Below, one piece after another: positions 23,721 to 31,720 of a stretch of 47,433 nt of DNA (positions are counted from its first letter, which is position 1; every line of letters starts with the position of its first letter). The notes under the pieces are model-generated. The model had not been told where the DNA came from and did not search any database. It saw nothing but the letters and a program-made list of their open reading frames with translations. This DNA is from Candidatus Colimorpha pelethequi. GTDB taxonomy: Bacteria; Bacteroidota; Bacteroidia; Bacteroidales; P3. Where the stretch lies: assembly GCA_018064245.1 (NCBI GenBank), contig JAGHVO010000045.1:1-47433 (forward strand), given 5' to 3'. Made by a program: the position numbers and the translations under genes.

Positions 23721-25547
23721 ATGCAATTAGAACTGCTCTCACCTGCCAAGAACTACGAACAAGGCGTTGCCGCCATCAATCACGGCGCCGATGCACTCTA
23801 TATCGGCGCTCCAGCCTTTGGCGCCCGAAGCGCCGCAACCAACAGCATTGAAGACATCGAGCGACTTGTAAAATATGCGCATCTCTTTCGTTCCAAGATA
23901 TTTGTGACGGTCAACACCTTACTCTTCGACAATGAGATAGAATCTGCCGTAAAGATGATTCACAAACTCTACAACGCTGGCTGCGACGCACTTATCATAC
24001 AAGATCTCGGGTTGCTGGAATGTGATCTGCCTCCCATCGCACTACATGCCAGCACACAGACTCATAATGCTACATTGGAACGCGTAAAGTTCATGGAACA
24101 AGTAGGTTTCCAACGTGTCATCCTTGCTCGCGAAACCTCACTGGAACAGATGCAAGCCATTCGCAAAGAGACCTCCATTGAACTAGAAGCTTTCGTACAA
24201 GGTGCCCTCTGCGTCAGCTACAGCGGACAATGCTACATGAGTCAATACCTCAACGACCGCAGCGGCAACCGAGGCTGCTGTGGGCAACCATGCCGATCTT
24301 CCTACGACCTCTATAACGAACAAGGAAAACTCCTGCGACGCGACGAACACCTGCTCTCACTCAAAGACTTTAACGCATCGCAACAACTTGCAAGTATGAT
24401 AGATGCAGGAATCACATCATTCAAAATAGAGGGGCGACTGAAAGACATCAGCTACGTCAAAAACGTCACGGCATACTATCGGCAACTGTTGGACAATATC
24501 ATGCTCCAACGCACTGATTTACAACCTGCTTCTTCAGGACATTGCACCTACTATTTCACCCCTGACCTCGAAAAGACCTTTAACCGCGGATTTACGGACT
24601 ATTTCCTTCAAAAACGCCAACCCATGGCCTCTCTCGCCACTCAAAAGTCGTTGGGAAAGGAAGTGGGCAAAGTGAAACAACTTGACAAAAAAAGCATTAC
24701 CGTTGATACCAAAGACCTGCTTTTCACAGCTGGCGACGGACTCTGCTTCTACAATAGCGATGGACAACTTGAAGGATTCTTAGTCAACCACGTACAAGGC
24801 AACACCATCGTTCCCAACAGAATGCCCGACATCAAAGTGGGAGAAACGCTGTGGAGAAACAACGATTTTGCCTTTGAGAAACAGTTGCAAGGCAAAAGTG
24901 CCATCCGTAAAATAGATGTAACTTTCATACTTGCAGAGACATCCGACGGATTCCAATTGCAAGTTACCGACAGCGACAACATCAGCGCAATAGCGGAAAT
25001 CTGCTGCGAAAAAACACCCGCTCGCAATCCCGAAAAAGCACAGATACAACCCCAGCTCTCCAAATTGGGGGATACGCCATTCCAAGCTATTTCAGTTGAA
25101 AACCAATGTTCTCAACCTTACTTTATTCCTACTTCACTGCTCAACGAACTTCGCAGAAACGCCATCGAACAATTAACACAGCGCAGACAGGAAGTATTTG
25201 CATCCAAGCCAGTTATATTCACTCCAAACCATATTCCCTACTTTGAAAATCATTTGGACTATCGCGCTAACATCCTCAACCACAAAGCCGAACAATTTTA
25301 CCGTCGTCACGGTGTCTGCCAACTCGAATATGGATTGGAAAAGACCCACGAATACGATGGCAAAGCATTGATGACCACAAAATACTGCCTACGCTACGAA
25401 CTAAAGCAGTGCCTTATGAAAAAGAACAACCACACCATCGCCCCTGACTACCAAGGCAACCTCTATCTCCAAAACAATCACAATCGTTTCCTACTCCAGT
25501 TCGACTGCAAAAACTGTCTCATAAAAATCCTAAAAGAACAAAAATAA
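23721..25547 (+). CDS. Peptidase U32 family protein
   Basis: 608 residues from ATG 23721; the frame is open further upstream, but that part lies over the promoter. The N-terminal ~300 residues are a U32 domain: 'ELLSPAKNYEQGVAAINHGA', 'ALYIGAPAFGARSAA', 'LHASTQTHN', 'ELEAFVQGALCVSYSGQCYM' and the Cys-rich 'SGNRGCCGQPCRSSYDL', whose cysteines together with 'GQCYM' fit an Fe-S cluster site. Despite the name, several U32 proteins are RNA hydroxylation factors (TrhP, RlhA) rather than proteases, and the long C-terminal extension here matches the tRNA/rRNA-modification type. I favour an RNA-modification role (inference). The dipeptidase gene follows by 4 nt. Confidence 0.88.
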   Translation: MQLELLSPAKNYEQGVAAINHGADALYIGAPAFGARSAATNSIEDIERLVKYAHLFRSKIFVTVNTLLFDNEIESAVKMIHKLYNAGCDALIIQDLGLLECDLPPIALHASTQTHNATLERVKFMEQVGFQRVILARETSLEQMQAIRKETSIELEAFVQGALCVSYSGQCYMSQYLNDRSGNRGCCGQPCRSSYDLYNEQGKLLRRDEHLLSLKDFNASQQLASMIDAGITSFKIEGRLKDISYVKNVTAYYRQLLDNIMLQRTDLQPASSGHCTYYFTPDLEKTFNRGFTDYFLQKRQPMASLATQKSLGKEVGKVKQLDKKSITVDTKDLLFTAGDGLCFYNSDGQLEGFLVNHVQGNTIVPNRMPDIKVGETLWRNNDFAFEKQLQGKSAIRKIDVTFILAETSDGFQLQVTDSDNISAIAEICCEKTPARNPEKAQIQPQLSKLGDTPFQAISVENQCSQPYFIPTSLLNELRRNAIEQLTQRRQEVFASKPVIFTPNHIPYFENHLDYRANILNHKAEQFYRRHGVCQLEYGLEKTHEYDGKALMTTKYCLRYELKQCLMKKNNHTIAPDYQGNLYLQNNHNRFLLQFDCKNCLIKILKEQK

Positions 25548-25551
25548 ACCT

Positions 25552-26361
25552 ATGAAAACCTTCCTTCCACTCTTCCTTTCCTTCTTGCTGTTGGCTTCTT
25601 GCAAGCAGCAAACTCAATCTACAGCAGTTCTTGACAGCATTGAAATCATTGAATTTACAGCCGATTCCACAACTGCCCAACCTGCCTACTCCCAAGGTGC
25701 AGACAGATTTGTTGTCATTTCCGACATCATTCCAGACGTATTGTTAGAAATCCGCTATTATAGCACCTTCAACTTCATCGGCGACCGCATCCCCGGATAC
25801 GAAGAACCTGTCGCGCTACTCACCCATCGCGCCGCCGATTCCCTCAAGGCAGTGAGCGACGAACTGCGTCAACAAGGCTACATACTCAAAATCTACGACG
25901 CTTACCGACCCCAATGTGCCGTGGATTATTTCATGAAATGGGCCAAAGACCTCTCCGACACACGCATGAAAAACTATTTCTACCCAGAAATTGAAAAATC
26001 ACAAATTCTGCCACAAGGCTATGTGGCAAGTCATTCGGGTCATACACGCGGCTCGACGGTGGATCTTACCCTCTTCGACCTCAAAACCCAACGAGACGTT
26101 GATATGGGATGCACTTTCGACTATTTTGGCAAAGCCTCCCATCCAGGACTCCAGCCCGGCGAGCCCGCCGGAACCTATCCAGCCATCAATAAAACCCAGT
26201 ACAACAACCGCATGATACTTCGCAAAGCCATGATGCGCCACGGTTTCAGACCCTACGAAAACGAGTGGTGGCACTTCACGCTGCGCAACGAACCGTTCCC
26301 CAGAACCTACTTCAACTTCCCAGTAAGCCTCTCCTCTGTGCCACGCATCCAACAACAATGA
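25552..26361 (+). CDS. M15 family D-Ala-D-Ala dipeptidase-like lipoprotein
   Basis: VanX/DdpX-type zinc dipeptidase, 269 residues, with a lipoprotein signal 'MKTFLPLFLSFLLLASC' (Cys17). The zinc site is His164 and Asp171 in 'SHSGHTRGSTVDLTLFD', with the catalytic Glu238 and zinc ligand His241 in 'ENEWWHF'; 'KIYDAYRPQCAVDYF' carries the conserved Arg of the family. Being lipidated, it should work in the periplasm on D-Ala-D-Ala or similar peptides from wall turnover rather than confer glycopeptide resistance, as no vanA/vanH-like genes are near. Its stop overlaps the vsr start (ATGA). Confidence 0.9.
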   Translation: MKTFLPLFLSFLLLASCKQQTQSTAVLDSIEIIEFTADSTTAQPAYSQGADRFVVISDIIPDVLLEIRYYSTFNFIGDRIPGYEEPVALLTHRAADSLKAVSDELRQQGYILKIYDAYRPQCAVDYFMKWAKDLSDTRMKNYFYPEIEKSQILPQGYVASHSGHTRGSTVDLTLFDLKTQRDVDMGCTFDYFGKASHPGLQPGEPAGTYPAINKTQYNNRMILRKAMMRHGFRPYENEWWHFTLRNEPFPRTYFNFPVSLSSVPRIQQQ

Positions 26362-26882
26362 CCGACACCCTCACACCCGAACAGCGACACCATGTAATGG
26401 CGGCAATCCACGGCAAGGACACTAAGCCGGAGAAGATTGTACGCCAATATCTCTGGCATCAAGGCTACCGCTATCGACTCAATCACCCGCGACTCCCTGG
26501 CAAACCCGACATCGTGTTGCTGAAATACCGCACCTGCATCTTCGTCAACGGTTGTTTTTGGCACGGCCACGAAGGTTGCAAGTCGTATGTGATGCCCAAA
26601 AGCAACACCGCATTCTGGGAAAAGAAAATCCTGCGCAACCAAACCCGAGACCGCAACGTAAAAGAAAAGCTGGCACAGATGGGATGGCACTGCATCACCG
26701 TGTGGGAATGCGGCCTCAAGCCCGACAAACGCCAAGAAACACTACAATACATCGAATACACCCTCAACGACTACTATCTCAAAGACCACACACCCAAACC
26801 AACCCACACGCCTACAACTTTCAACACAAACTTCGACCCGCTTCCACTCGCCGCCGAAGAATCAGAAAACAATAATAATTAA
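26358..26882 (+). CDS. vsr: Very short patch repair endonuclease
   Basis: 174 residues from ATG 26358, overlapping the preceding stop by 4 nt. Vsr nicks 5' of T in T:G mismatches formed by deamination of 5-methylcytosine. Family motifs: 'MAAIHGKDTKPEKIVRQYLW', 'YRLNHPRLPGKPDIVLLKY' with the catalytic Asp in GKPD, 'TCIFVNGCFWHGHEGC' and 'GWHCITVWECGLK'. The C-terminal ~30 residues are a Thr/Pro/Asn-rich tail outside the family. Vsr genes usually accompany a cytosine methyltransferase; none is present in this window. Confidence 0.92.
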   Translation: MTDTLTPEQRHHVMAAIHGKDTKPEKIVRQYLWHQGYRYRLNHPRLPGKPDIVLLKYRTCIFVNGCFWHGHEGCKSYVMPKSNTAFWEKKILRNQTRDRNVKEKLAQMGWHCITVWECGLKPDKRQETLQYIEYTLNDYYLKDHTPKPTHTPTTFNTNFDPLPLAAEESENNNN

Positions 26883-26897
26883 TTACTTACAATTAAT

Positions 26898-27155
26898 ATG
26901 AACCACTATCAATATCGCAACTACGGCACCTGCTCGCAAGCAGTAGAATTCGACATTGACGAAAACAACAACCTCCACAATGTCCTCTTCTATGGAGGAT
27001 GCAACGGCAACCTACAAGGCATCAGCCGCCTTGTGGAAGGCATGAACTGCCAAGAAGTCATCGCCCGCCTCGACGGCATCAGCTGCAACGGCGGTCCCAC
27101 CAGCTGCCCCGACCAACTCGCCCAAGCCCTCAAAGATGCTTTGAAACGCAAATAA
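26898..27155 (+). CDS. TSCPD domain protein
   Basis: Small cytosolic protein of 85 residues with the eponymous 'GGPTSCPDQLAQAL' near the C-terminus and conserved 'GTCSQAVEFDID' and 'FYGGCNGNLQGISRLVEGM' segments. It matches the stand-alone TSCPD family (TIGR03905 type); the same domain caps some vitamin-B12-dependent ribonucleotide reductases. Four cysteines could bind a metal. Function not established. It follows vsr by 15 nt, probably in the same transcript as the U32 and dipeptidase genes. Confidence 0.85.
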   Translation: MNHYQYRNYGTCSQAVEFDIDENNNLHNVLFYGGCNGNLQGISRLVEGMNCQEVIARLDGISCNGGPTSCPDQLAQALKDALKRK

Positions 27156-27185
27156 TCAAATCATTATTTTTAATAGAAAAGTATT

Positions 27186-27749
27186 ATGTTGAAACACAAA
27201 ATCTTAAGCGACGCATGTGCCAACAACAAACTAATCGCGTTTCGAACCGAAAAAGAAGAGTGGGGGGAAACCATCATCGGCCATGTCAAGGAAGTGACTT
27301 CGCAACGTATTATTATCAATGAAATTGATGAATATGGAACATCTATTGGCACTACGTCGTTCAAGCTAGATTCACTAATAGACATTGTGACGGAGGATAA
27401 AACCTTGAAATGTCTTGAGATTTTGGAGAAACAAAACAAACATCTCAGTCAGACAAAATGCACTACGTTTTGGGGAAATGGTTATGAATTAAAAGATTAT
27501 ATAGTTGACAGAATAAAATCAAGGAAACCCACAACTTTTTTTGTGGAAGATGGAGATACCGATGACACAGATATCATCGGTTTTGTTGAAGCTATCGATG
27601 AAAAAAGCGTATTGATTAAAATGATTGACCTATACGGTGAAAATGATGGAAAAATTCTCGTGCCGTTAGAAACAATTACAGGGATAAGATGGGATAGTAT
27701 TGAAGACAATGCCCGATGGTTGTTGAACAAATACCATAAAGACAATTGA
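27186..27749 (+). CDS. Hypothetical protein with internally duplicated ~57-residue module
   Basis: 187 residues, cytosolic, no recognised name. The two halves align over about 57 residues (roughly 13-69 and 111-167): 'IIGHVKEVTSQRIIINEID' with 'IIGFVEAIDEKSVLIKMID', then '.YG..(D/I)G...(F/V).L(D/E)..(I)..I'. The short alternating strands suggest a small Sm/SH3-like barrel repeated twice (inference). Base composition is clearly more AT-rich than the upstream genes, with many AAA, GAA, AAT and ATT codons, suggesting transfer. It overlaps or abuts the Sel1 gene that follows, so the two probably work together. Confidence 0.65.
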   Translation: MLKHKILSDACANNKLIAFRTEKEEWGETIIGHVKEVTSQRIIINEIDEYGTSIGTTSFKLDSLIDIVTEDKTLKCLEILEKQNKHLSQTKCTTFWGNGYELKDYIVDRIKSRKPTTFFVEDGDTDDTDIIGFVEAIDEKSVLIKMIDLYGENDGKILVPLETITGIRWDSIEDNARWLLNKYHKDN

Positions 27750-27754
27750 CAATT

Positions 27755-28216
27755 ATGCCCAAAGGCGACAAATCATACTATAAAGCTTTGAGACTTTCAA
27801 GACAGGATTCCTATTCTTCCAAAGAAGTCAGTCAACTATTGGAAATGTCAATCTTGCAAGGCAATAGAAAGGCGTCATACGCACTTGCTTCATGGTATTT
27901 GAATGGATTCAATGTCAGGAAAAATTATAAAAAAGCATTCAATTTATTACAAAAAGCTGTTCAGGGCGGTCCCGAAAAGGGATTTGACATGTACAAAGAT
28001 GCGCTACTGGATGTTGCCGTATGTTATGAATTAGGAAACGGAACAGACAAAGATCCACAAAAGGCATTTTGTTACTATCTTTTGGCTGCTAAAAATTGGG
28101 ATTTGCAAGCATTAAAGGAACTGTCGCGATGTTTTTTCTGGGGCATTGGAGTTGCAAAAGACCGAAAAATATCAAGTTTGATAGATGAATATTCACAATG
28201 CAAAACAACTTCTTAA
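27755..28216 (+). CDS. Sel1-like repeat protein
   Basis: 153 residues from ATG 27755, 5 nt after the previous stop (an in-frame TTG at 27746 would overlap that stop). Contains Sel1-like helical repeats: 'NRKASYALASWYLNGFNVRKNYKKAFNLLQKAVQGG', split here as 'ASYALASWYLNGFNV' and 'KKAFNLLQKAVQGG', and 'LLDVAVCYELGNGTDKDPQK' with 'AFCYYLLAAKNWDLQA' plus a partial third. Such solenoids mediate protein-protein contacts. AT-rich like its upstream partner and unlike the surrounding genes. No signal peptide, so cytosolic. Confidence 0.8.
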   Translation: MPKGDKSYYKALRLSRQDSYSSKEVSQLLEMSILQGNRKASYALASWYLNGFNVRKNYKKAFNLLQKAVQGGPEKGFDMYKDALLDVAVCYELGNGTDKDPQKAFCYYLLAAKNWDLQALKELSRCFFWGIGVAKDRKISSLIDEYSQCKTTS

Positions 28217-28281
28217 TGTCTAAATTTTCCAATTGCAACCCCACACAAAACAACCAGAATCTTTTTATTCAGAAACGCTCA

Positions 28282-29592
28282 TTAAAGAACGAATCCGAGC
28301 TTGATAGGATATATTTTGTTTCCGTCGAGGAATAAGGGCATGGTGGCAACCTGGAGGAAGACTCCCACACCGCCAAAATTCAGCTGAAAACGCACGTCAA
28401 GCTTAAAAGGATTGACGACATCGGGGAGGTTGCGTTGATCCTGCGGATTACGACCATCGGTGTGGAACTCATGCTTTAGACCTGTATGTTTGCCACACCA
28501 ACCCAAAGCAGGAATGGCCGCAATCTTGATACGGAAACTCCTATGCGACTCCCTTACACGCCAACCAACATGGATAGGGAGTTGGACGTAGCGAGTGACG
28601 AAGCGGCTGCTGTAGTAACCGCCAGGAACGAGAGTGTCGATAACCGCAAAAGCATCGGTACCGTAATCAACATAGTCTTTGTTAAACTTGTAGATATCAG
28701 ACTCGTAGCCAAGACCAATCCCCATATCAAAATGGCGGGTAAGGACAAGATCGTAGTGCGCCTCGAGTTGGTAACTGGAGAAAGAAGTGCGGAGATTATA
28801 GTTTGCATCGCTCATACCCATAAGGCCCGAAAATGGGTTTGTTCCCCAGTTATTGAATCCCCATAAGAAATCGATACCAAACGGATCGCCATAGTCCTTT
28901 TTGGAATGCTTGGCGCTGGCAGCAGGCAAGTTGTCAGCTGCCTTGCTACGGATAGCTGCACTCTCATCAATGTCATTTGAATCTCCAGACTGGGAAACCG
29001 TAGTAGTGCTGGTACGTGCCTTCTGAATTCCAGCTTTTAAGCCCTCCTTCATGCCATAAATTACAGCATCAAAGCTCTCGTCGTCTTTTTGCATTTTCAA
29101 CATCTTTATCATCGACTTCATCACCAAAGTGTTTGTTGTTTTTTCCGAAGCTTCAACAAAAAGGGAGAAAGCACTATCGATGACGTTGACAGTTTCGACA
29201 TCTGAAACCACACGAACAAATCCCTGCCCACTTGCAACAGCATAGATATCACCCATATAATGAAGCATATAGAGCGAGAGATGCGGGTCGTTGACGATGA
29301 ACCCACCATCCACGACCGAGATATAGGAAAGCATCTCATCAATGTTTTTTACATCGAAAGTGTAGGCTTTAAGGTACTGAACAGTGTCGGGAACGGCAAT
29401 GAGCAAGACCTTTCCCATAGCCTTGGCATTATGGATGGCAGTCGGTATAGGAGTTTCAAACTCAAGCACGTCCCATTTGTCCGACCAGCTTTCGCTATGC
29501 CATTCTGCATTTTCAGCAGTAAATTTCACTTCCTGTCCAATCACTTGCCCAAACATAAAAGCAAGCATTGCAAAAAAGAGTATTTTCTTCAT
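28282..29592 (-). CDS. Exported protein with C-terminal outer-membrane barrel
   Basis: 436 residues with a signal peptide (residues 1-19, 'MKKILFFAMLAFMFGQVIG'). The N-terminal half is a mixed globular region ('KVLLIAVPDTVQYLKAYTFD'), followed by a Ser/Thr/Ala-rich linker (about 195-235), and the last ~200 residues look like a PorT/OmpW-type barrel: 'YQLEAHYDLVLTRHFDMGIG', 'LPIHVGWRVRESHRSFRIKI', 'LDVRFQLNFGGVGVFLQVAT', ending 'YPIKLGFVL'. No specific family recognised. It follows the second ECF sigma/anti-sigma pair by 15 nt, so it is probably in that operon. Confidence 0.72.
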   Translation of the reverse strand: MKKILFFAMLAFMFGQVIGQEVKFTAENAEWHSESWSDKWDVLEFETPIPTAIHNAKAMGKVLLIAVPDTVQYLKAYTFDVKNIDEMLSYISVVDGGFIVNDPHLSLYMLHYMGDIYAVASGQGFVRVVSDVETVNVIDSAFSLFVEASEKTTNTLVMKSMIKMLKMQKDDESFDAVIYGMKEGLKAGIQKARTSTTTVSQSGDSNDIDESAAIRSKAADNLPAASAKHSKKDYGDPFGIDFLWGFNNWGTNPFSGLMGMSDANYNLRTSFSSYQLEAHYDLVLTRHFDMGIGLGYESDIYKFNKDYVDYGTDAFAVIDTLVPGGYYSSRFVTRYVQLPIHVGWRVRESHRSFRIKIAAIPALGWCGKHTGLKHEFHTDGRNPQDQRNLPDVVNPFKLDVRFQLNFGGVGVFLQVATMPLFLDGNKIYPIKLGFVL

Positions 29593-29607
29593 ATTTGTAG
29601 GTTTTAT

Positions 29608-30465
29608 TTAAATGAATATTGCAGCAAAATCCATAAATCCGTCGTGAGACTCTTTAAAATCACAAATAACATTATATAAATTTGTTATATCAATCGTTAC
29701 TCCAACTATACTTGCCACCAAAACAGGGTTTGAAGGCCACTTTAATTGAGAATTGGAAATGGGCGATTGCGGAATAGAATACGGCTCTTGGACGGGTGTT
29801 TGTCCCGACGGCTCTTTGCCATTCTCAGCAGCAGAGCTATACTCTGCCAAAATGGCTTGAGCGAAAGCCATGGTGGTAACAGGATCTAAAAGGTACTCCT
29901 CTTCTTCATTAATAGTTTCCATGGTCTCAGTAACGTTAGCTTTGCTGACATCTTGCAGTTTGGATTCAACAATATGCTGTGGCGGATCGAGAACCTTATC
30001 GTGCGACACGGCATTGTTGTCGGCCAATATGCGAGATTTTTTTCCCCGATTTGGTGACTTTGACTCGGCATATAGCGACTTGTCGCCTACTGACTGACAA
30101 GGCTGACTCGCTTCCGAAAATGGCAACTTATCACCCATGAGCACCGCCTGATCGGCAATCGGCAGCGATTGTGGACTAACCATCTTGTAGAAAAGCACCC
30201 ATCCGCACACGACTATGGCGGCCACAACGGCTGCGACCTTCCACCATAACATACGCGGTTGAGTCGCGGTATGCTTCAAGTCCTCCTTATCAGGAAAGTG
30301 GAGAGGCTCGCAGTTTATCCTTGGCGCCTCTGCATAAAGCCGCAGTTCCTCGGCAAGGTCTGGATGCTGTTGCGCGAAAACTTCGATTTCACGCCGCTCG
30401 GCCTCACCAAGCATTCCTTCCGCATAGCGGAAAAAATATAGCTCGTAATTGTCTGCGTTTATCAT
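29608..30465 (-). CDS. Anti-sigma-like single-pass membrane protein
   Basis: 285 residues. The cytosolic N-terminal part ('NYELYFFRYAEGMLGEAERR', then 'IEVFAQQHPDLAEELRLYAE') has the short helical anti-sigma look common in Bacteroidota; a transmembrane helix is at about residues 74-92 ('VAAVVAAIVVCGWVLFYKM'); the remaining ~190 residues are a periplasmic, Ser/Gln-rich, poorly structured domain. Its ATG overlaps the ECF sigma stop by 4 nt (30462-30465), the classic sigma/anti-sigma arrangement. Role inferred from topology and position. Confidence 0.75.
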   Translation of the reverse strand: MINADNYELYFFRYAEGMLGEAERREIEVFAQQHPDLAEELRLYAEAPRINCEPLHFPDKEDLKHTATQPRMLWWKVAAVVAAIVVCGWVLFYKMVSPQSLPIADQAVLMGDKLPFSEASQPCQSVGDKSLYAESKSPNRGKKSRILADNNAVSHDKVLDPPQHIVESKLQDVSKANVTETMETINEEEEYLLDPVTTMAFAQAILAEYSSAAENGKEPSGQTPVQEPYSIPQSPISNSQLKWPSNPVLVASIVGVTIDITNLYNVICDFKESHDGFMDFAAIFI

Positions 30466-30953
30466 ATTTTATATTCTATTAGTTTCTTTCTCAAAGACAC
30501 CTTCGCACGGAAAAGATAGACCGACACTTGGTCTTCGCTGAGATTGAGTATGTTAGAAATTTCTTTATAGGTATAACCTTCTATGTCACGCAACTGAAGA
30601 CATTCGCGCTGTATTGGCGGCAAGGATTGAAGGGCTTTTTCTAAGGCATCACGTAGTTCAAAATCGGTGCCGGGCTCTATCGTACAACTGGCGTTCTCCT
30701 CCATCCCTACCCTATCGACACCCTTCCTCAGTTGGTCATAACGGAAACGACTCACCAGATAGTTGTGGACCGTGCTGAGCAAATAGGCCTTCCCCCGCTC
30801 TATCTGAACCGATTTGCGCCGCTCCCACAGCTTTGCAAAAGCCTCCTGAACGGCATCACGACATTTATTGTCGTCGCAACTGCACGAACGCGCAAAACGG
30901 TAGGCGTCGTCAGCCCATTCATCCACACCCTTATTATATTCTTCGATAGTCAA
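30462..30953 (-). CDS. ECF-type RNA polymerase sigma factor
   Basis: No ATG is available. I choose TTG 30953 because it yields 'MTIEEYNKGVDEWADDAYRF', the usual beginning of these factors (163 residues), with AAAGGA 12 nt upstream; the frame stays open to another TTG at 31019. Region 2: 'KCRDAVQEAFAKLWERRKS' and 'GKAYLLSTVHNYLVSRFRYD'. Region 4: 'LQSLPPIQRECLQLRDIEGY' and 'TYKEISNILNLSEDQVSVYL'. Forms an operon with the overlapping anti-sigma gene and the exported barrel protein. A Cys-rich 'RSCSCDDNKC' just before the core helix is unusual and could be redox-sensitive (speculative). Confidence 0.88.
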   Translation of the reverse strand: MTIEEYNKGVDEWADDAYRFARSCSCDDNKCRDAVQEAFAKLWERRKSVQIERGKAYLLSTVHNYLVSRFRYDQLRKGVDRVGMEENASCTIEPGTDFELRDALEKALQSLPPIQRECLQLRDIEGYTYKEISNILNLSEDQVSVYLFRAKVSLRKKLIEYKI

Positions 30954-31098
30954 ATCCGCTTTTAATCCTTTTGTACTATATACGCACAGCACCCCCGATT
31001 TCTTACAGCCGAGTGACAAAAAAAGTTATACGAAACCAACGCTGAACTTTATGCATTAATTCCGAAAAAAACCAAGAAAACGATAAAAATCTTTTCCG

Positions 31099-31671
31099 CT
31101 ACAGTTCCACGACGCGGAAAATGGCGGAAACCAGCAAGAGCAATACGGCGATAAGCAGCCAACGGCGCTCACGGATGGCTTTTTTCTGCCGTCCTAGCAT
31201 AATGGCCCAGTAACTGATCAAAAACACGACTACGGAAAGGCAAATGGGTCCTTTAAGACCTTCGTCGCTGGCCAGCACCAAAAATCCCAGGCCGATGCCT
31301 ATCAGCAGAACATTGATGCCGCTGGCAACGATAAGCGCCAGCACAGTGCCCCAACGGGAAATATCGTAGGCGGGACGCTGCTGTCCTTTGCGATAGACCG
31401 GCAACAACATCTTTACACCAATAACTATCATCATGCCCAAATAGACCATACTGTTGATATTGTCGTATAGTCCATCATCACCTTCGAAACGCAGCAAATT
31501 TCCAATTTGGATGCCCAAATAAAGAAACAGCGCATAGACTATCGCCGCCAAGAAAGAAACCGCCAAACCACGCGTAAGACGGATAGGAGCCTTTTCGGCG
31601 CATGTGCGCATAATGGTCATCAATTCGATACCTAACGCCAAAGACAAGACAAAATATTCAAAAACAGACAT
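31099..31671 (-). CDS. MntP-like six-helix membrane protein
   Basis: 190 residues with six hydrophobic segments arranged in two halves, as in the MntP (DUF204) manganese exporter family: 'LSLALGIELMTIMRT' in helix 1 and 'LALIVASGINVLLIGIGLGF' in helix 4 align with the paired MntP motifs 'SMDAFA' and 'SLDAMAVG'. The key Asp of each motif is replaced (Glu and Asn), so Mn2+ export is doubtful. The loop between halves holds basic residues (YRKGQQRPAYD). No metal-sensing element was seen upstream. Confidence 0.6.
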   Translation of the reverse strand: MSVFEYFVLSLALGIELMTIMRTCAEKAPIRLTRGLAVSFLAAIVYALFLYLGIQIGNLLRFEGDDGLYDNINSMVYLGMMIVIGVKMLLPVYRKGQQRPAYDISRWGTVLALIVASGINVLLIGIGLGFLVLASDEGLKGPICLSVVVFLISYWAIMLGRQKKAIRERRWLLIAVLLLLVSAIFRVVEL

Positions 31672-31720
31672 AATGAAAGATAAAAGTTTTAAGTTAAGAA
31701 GTCAAATCAAGATTTTCAAA

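Noticed and set aside
25552-26361. Glycopeptide-resistance VanX
   Set aside because: No vanH/vanA/vanR/vanS-like genes are near and the protein is a lipoprotein, whereas VanX is cytosolic.
28217-28281. A dif or terminus site at the point where gene orientation converges
   Set aside because: No 28-bp dif-like sequence with two XerC/D arms could be recognised in the 65-bp gap.
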